From assembly GCF_001638985.1 (NCBI RefSeq), contig NW_017265142.1:1170572-1234571 (forward strand): a DNA stretch of 64,000 nt. The letters run 5' to 3'. Made by a program: the position numbers and the translations under genes. This document shows positions 60,102 to 64,000 of the stretch, piece by piece. Source of the stretch: Phycomyces blakesleeanus NRRL 1555(-) (Eukaryota; Mucoromycota; Mucoromycetes; Mucorales; Phycomycetaceae). Below the pieces are notes generated by a model, which saw only the letters and a list, made by a program, of their open reading frames with translations, made no database searches and was not told the DNA's origin. Every line of letters starts with the position of its first letter. Within the stretch, counting starts at the first letter, position 1.

Positions 60102-61835
60102 CTTGTAATATATTTATATATATATAAGAAAATATATAAAGGAAATAAAATTTGTAGTGTAGAGAGTAAATGAATAAGCCAAAGGCAGGAGATAAGAAGA
60201 AGAGGGAAAAATGAAAGAAATAAGCCTTTCTTCTTTAGATTGGCTGAGTGAAGCATGTGACCTGGTCTGGCTGAAAAGACTCTAAAGCTTTGGCATTTTT
60301 ACACTACACCAAAAAGAGAGAGAGAGATTATATATATATACATATATATGTATATAAACAAGAAGATAAAATAATAAATAATCAAGAGATGATATCGAAA
60401 ATAATACAGAAAAATAAGGGGTGGAGGAGGAGAACTGTTGTTTCTGCTGCTGGTTCTGCTGCTGCCTTTGTTGGTTACTATCTGTTGTCTGGTTAGAAGT
60501 CTATTTAGATTTTGTCATTTACTTGCAAGTACATATCCTCTTCAAGGGCAGTAAATACACACACACATATACACATATACACATATACACATATATGTAT
60601 GTATGTATACTTGTGTGTGCAGGTCTTTTTACCTTTCTTTCTTCCTTCTTTTCTTTTTTTAGGCTTAGTATTTTACAATTGATGAGCCAATCTACATGTA
60701 CTTATTCAGTAGAGTGGGCTGTTGTCTCTGTTTATATATGTATTATCAGTATTACTGTCATTATAGCCATTGTAAGTTTCTCAATTAGCTATCATACCTA
60801 TTATTTAATGCATTCATTAGCTTTTCTTTTCTTTTCTTTTGTTAAAATAAAATAGACGCAAATTTACGAATATGATGGTATTCAAAAGAGGCTGTGCTTT
60901 CTGCTTTCTGCCTTCTGGTCTTGAGTTTTCTTTTTTTCTTTTGCATTTGCCTTTGCCTTTGCGCATTAACCCATAAAGAGGCTTTTGTAAGATACTATGC
61001 ATTTGTGGTCGTACCCAAAATCCGGTTTTTTGTTAACCGGAGAGAGAGAAAAGAAAGTGAGTAGATAATAGAGAAATTAGAGGAAGAAATAATTATAATT
61101 ATAATGATTTATATTACGGATAATCATTGAAGCCTACAAAAAATTAGAAAAAGAGGAAAAGGAGAGTGGAAGGGGAAAGGGAGAAAAGGGAGTTAGATGA
61201 CCAGGGAAGTTGCCGATTCCGAGTATCTTGGTTTGTACTGTTCCTGCAGCTGTCTGTTAAGAAGGAAAGAAAGAAAAATATGATTATAAATTATGTGCAT
61301 ATATTCTTGGATACATATAATTTTCTATCTTTATTTTCTTCCCTTCGTCACTATTTGAATTGACTCAGACTTTGGGATAGTTTAAATGATGAAGATATAC
61401 ACAGCACAATGTACAAGTTATCAGATCATGCAGAGCTATCAAGTAATCAATAAATCAATAAATTAACCAGTCAACCAGTCAACCAGTCAACCAGTCAACC
61501 AGTCAACCAGTCAACCAGTCAACCAGTTCACACATCAAGATCAATAATAAGTCCTCTACCGTACAAAATCCGATTACAAACACATCAATAGACATACAAG
61601 AAAAAAATCAAGAGCAAAACCAAAACCAGAATCAAAATCAAGATAATTGAGAATGTAGAGTATGTAGATACGCGAAGAGGAAGAATAACACAAGGCCTTT
61701 ACATCTGTTACTTTTCAATACTCGACAAGTAAATAATGTTTAAAATAATAATAAGAACAGCAGTAGCAATAAGGATATTATAATGTTTTTAGTTTTATTT
61801 TATTGGACAGCTATACTTGAACATGGCTGATTACC
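60102..61835. other. intergenic region, 1.7 kb
   Basis: 5' flank of the TVP38-family gene and 3' flank of the desaturase gene. CACATA repeats at 60559-60595, an octamer array at 61465-61527, and several low-complexity short ORFs that I do not accept. Confidence 0.6.
61465..61527. repeat. octamer tandem array AACCAGTC, about 7.9 copies
   Basis: Perfect copies in a row, ending with a truncated unit before TCACAC. A minisatellite of this unit length is uncommon among the mono- to trinucleotide repeats elsewhere in the window. Confidence 0.95.
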
Positions 61836-63167
61836 CTAGTTCTTGTAAAAGCGAACACTTCCTTCATCTTCTACAAATTTACACTTGGTCCAATTTTCAA
61901 ACAAAGCCTTGATTATTGGAGTATTGTCTTGAAGGTAATACTTTCCGAGAGCCTTTTTTACATGCTCAGTAGCCTCGATACAGTGATAGTGAGGCATGGT
62001 CGCCACCAGATGATGAACCAGATGAGTGTCTCCGATGTGGTGGAAGAAATGATCGAGTATGGGACCGTAGGACCTGTCGACCGTGAGCGCGATACCACGC
62101 TGGAAACTCCAGACATCGGTGTCGTAGTGAGGTATTTCAGGACTGGTATGCTGCAAATAGGTGATGACGACCATCCAGGCGTGCACAAGAAAGTATGGAA
62201 CCACATAAAACTTAACGACGGCAAGTGAACCCCAGATCTGTCCAGCACGAATCAGGACCCCAACCATGACTCCAACAGCAGCAGTGGATTGGACTACCTT
62301 CCAGTACTGGTTCCTTTGAAATATGAAACTAGCTGGATTGAAGTGAGAAACCCATCGATCCTTGGTGGTATCTCCAGGATTATTGAACAAAGCGTAAAAG
62401 GGCCAAGCAACCAAAAGAAATCCAACGAGTTTCAATGAATTGAACAAAGGTGAGCTCTCAAAAACACTGTGGGGTCCATCAGCTTCAGTGTCCTCATCAT
62501 AGGGTGGTAGGCCCAAGGCTGATCGCAGTCTAGGAGTATGAGTCTGACATAAGAAGAAAAGCATAATTAATTACACACATATGTATTAAAAAAGAATGAA
62601 TTTCTTTGAATTCTTGTGATTTGTATAAGTATTTACCTTGTCTCTAGTTACATGACCAACAGAATTATGATGTCTAGCATGAGTAAACTTCCAAGAGTAA
62701 TAGGGAACTAGCAAGAAGGTGTGTACAATCAGACCAACTCCATCAGAGATCAACTTGATATTTTTAATAAAATAATTAGTTACATTTAAATACTAATGAT
62801 TATATATATATATATATATATGTACCTTTGAGGAGCTAAATGCTTGATGGCCACATTCATGACATATCATCCACAGACCACTGCTGGCAATACTCTGCAG
62901 AAACCAGTAAGCAGACCAAAGAACAAGGCGGAGTGGATCAGAAGAAAAGGTATCAATCCAGCTAGCCCCGTAGGCCAGTATTCCGACAAAAAAGAAATCG
63001 TGGAAGAGGTAGGCGAACGAACGTAAAGTGTCGCGTTCGAAGCAATGGGCTGGAATCAATCCGCGTATTTCCTTTATGAAAATTTCGGTAATCTCCCACT
63101 CTTTCAAGTCCTTTTCTAGAGTAAGAGGTACCTTTGCTGTCTTTACAGCTTTTGAATTTTCTTTCAT
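61836..63167 (-). CDS. delta-12 (omega-6) type fatty acid desaturase
   Basis: ER membrane di-iron enzyme that puts a double bond into oleate to make linoleate (some fungal relatives are omega-3 desaturases). Exons from the start: 63167-62826, 62753-62637, 62543-61836; 388 residues, a normal length. The start is the first ATG (MKENSKAVKTAKV). All three histidine boxes are present: HECGH at 103-107, HARHH at 139-143, and HTHLVHH near 325-331 inside DHFFHHIGDTHLVHHL. Hydrophobic segments flank them as in the family (FFVGILAYGASWI, LVLWSAYWFLQSI, LKLVGFLLVAWPFYALF, YFLVHAWMVVITYL). Both introns are phase 0, and the first falls just after the first His box. The regiospecificity cannot be told from sequence alone. 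Confidence 0.93.
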
Positions 63168-63697
63168 ATCAAACAAAAGGAAGAAGAGGTATAGATGTAT
63201 ATAAATTTAAAATATATTTTTATAACTATAACTATAGCTATGCATATAAATATTATAAATTATAAGAAATAAGATATGTTTTACAAGGACGATTGGATAT
63301 AATATAAAGAAAGATCAATGTCTATTGTCATTGTTATCTTGCTTCTTTTATATACTTTTTCTTTCTTTCTTTTGCACCTTCATTCTTCCAACATATTTTT
63401 TTTGAAGGGCATATTTTTCGGTACTTTCTTTTAGTTTTCACAAGGTTTTCAACATTGTATATGTTTGTTATCAATCGATATCACCACAGGGAGTGCAAAA
63501 GATATGAAATGAAATAAAGGAGATGCATCAACTATACCCTAATTCTAAATAATCATCTCCATTTTTTTTCTCTTTAATAAGCTGAAACCCACTAAAGATT
63601 AAGCCAATTTTTATATTCTCGGTTGTCATTATAATTTAAGCATTTTTCTTTCGGCTAAAATAAAATAAAATAAAATACTATTTTATTTATGTATTTA
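63168..63697. other. intergenic region left of the transposon
   Basis: Promoter side of the desaturase gene; AT-rich, with a TTTC-rich block near 63355-63375 and TAAAA repeats at 63657-63676. No gene seen. Confidence 0.6.
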
Positions 63698-64000
63698 CAC
63701 TCCCAAAACTGAAATCACCGACAAAATCTTTGATTTCTACCCCCGAATAAACCATACATCAACTTCATTATGCTATATCTTCTCAAGAAGTTGACAAAAT
63801 AAAACCAAACATTGTGTTGTTATAGAGAAATGTATATATATTATAGAATAAAAATAAAAATAAATGAGGTTTAATATACGGTATGATCACCACGAGCTTT
63901 TATGACTGCTTTAACTCTGTCAGGCATACTTGCCACAAGAGTTTGCAGAACTCCAGGGTCAAGCAACTCCCATTCCTGAAGAATACAGGCCTTCAGCTCT
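63698..64000 (-). mobile_element. Tc1-like transposon, 3' part of the transposase and terminal repeat (runs off the window)
   Basis: Minus-strand frame 64000-63871 ends ELKACILQEWELLDP, then VASMPDRVKAVIKARGDHTVY and a stop. This is the C-terminus of Tc1-family DDE transposases (consensus ...SMPRRVQAVIKAKGGHTKY). The frame is intact over the 43 visible codons. About 170 bases beyond the stop, a sequence reading CACTCCCAAAACTG on the plus strand, next to TA at 63696-63697, is a likely terminal inverted repeat with its target duplication. The rest, including the catalytic residues, lies outside, so activity cannot be judged. Confidence 0.8.

Noticed and set aside
1..64000. CRISPR arrays, operons, riboswitches, prophage or plasmid functions
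   Set aside because: Spliced eukaryotic genes throughout; the tandem repeats are direct microsatellites without spacers.

Overview
The window is nuclear DNA of a filamentous fungus, most likely an early-diverging one (Mucoromycota, Mucorales; a Phycomyces-like genome would fit, but that is inference). The grounds are intron-rich genes with short AT-rich introns and GTAAGT/GTATGT-type donors, long AT-rich intergenic stretches full of microsatellites, Tc1-type DNA transposon traces, and a gene set with an HCP-type DFD-motif AGC kinase, an NCoR/Snt1-like co-repressor, a HUL4-like HECT ligase and a fungal-type membrane fatty-acid desaturase. I reconstructed the exon chains by hand from splice signals and reading-frame continuity; every chain listed stays in frame from start to stop.

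Layout, left to right: a 5'-truncated GLI-type zinc-finger factor (+, 1-1267); SOF1/DCAF13 of the SSU processome (+, 2054-4003), convergent with a pyruvate dehydrogenase kinase (-, 4318-6640); 2.8 kb without a gene; a CM1-motif centrosomal/spindle-pole coiled-coil protein (+, 9488-13369); pyruvate kinase (+, 15012-17117), convergent with an unrecognised two-TM membrane protein (-, 17816-19774); a 4.6 kb AT-rich desert holding a complete Tc1-type MITE and a decayed transposase scrap; a 2,769-residue NCoR/Snt1-like SANT protein with a 63-glutamine tract (+, 24386-33471); MAK16 of 60S biogenesis (+, 34524-35771); an FPK1/NRC-2-like AGC kinase with three GC-AG introns (+, 36644-39096); a HUL4-like HECT ubiquitin ligase (+, 39766-43153); a 4.8 kb gap with a tRNA-like sequence and a GC-richer island that looks like a dead retroelement; a small secreted cysteine-rich protein (+, 47976-48557); a ubiquitin-specific protease (-, 50325-52375); a secreted FAD polyamine oxidase (-, 53389-55402); a TVP38/TMEM64-family membrane protein (-, 58434-60101); a delta-12-type desaturase (-, 61836-63167); and the 3' part of a Tc1-like transposon running off the right edge (-, 63698-64000).

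The genes form no cluster or operon. Themes recur by chance or loosely: ribosome assembly (SOF1, MAK16), the pyruvate node (pyruvate kinase, PDH kinase), ubiquitin (HECT ligase, USP), and membrane lipids (flippase-kinase-like AGC kinase, TVP38 family, desaturase). I found no convincing new multi-gene system. The most unusual observations are the concentration of GC-AG introns in the kinase and probably the neighbouring HECT gene, a HomolE-type box just upstream of MAK16, the intact MITE, and the tRNA-like element beside a decayed RNase-H-like fragment.
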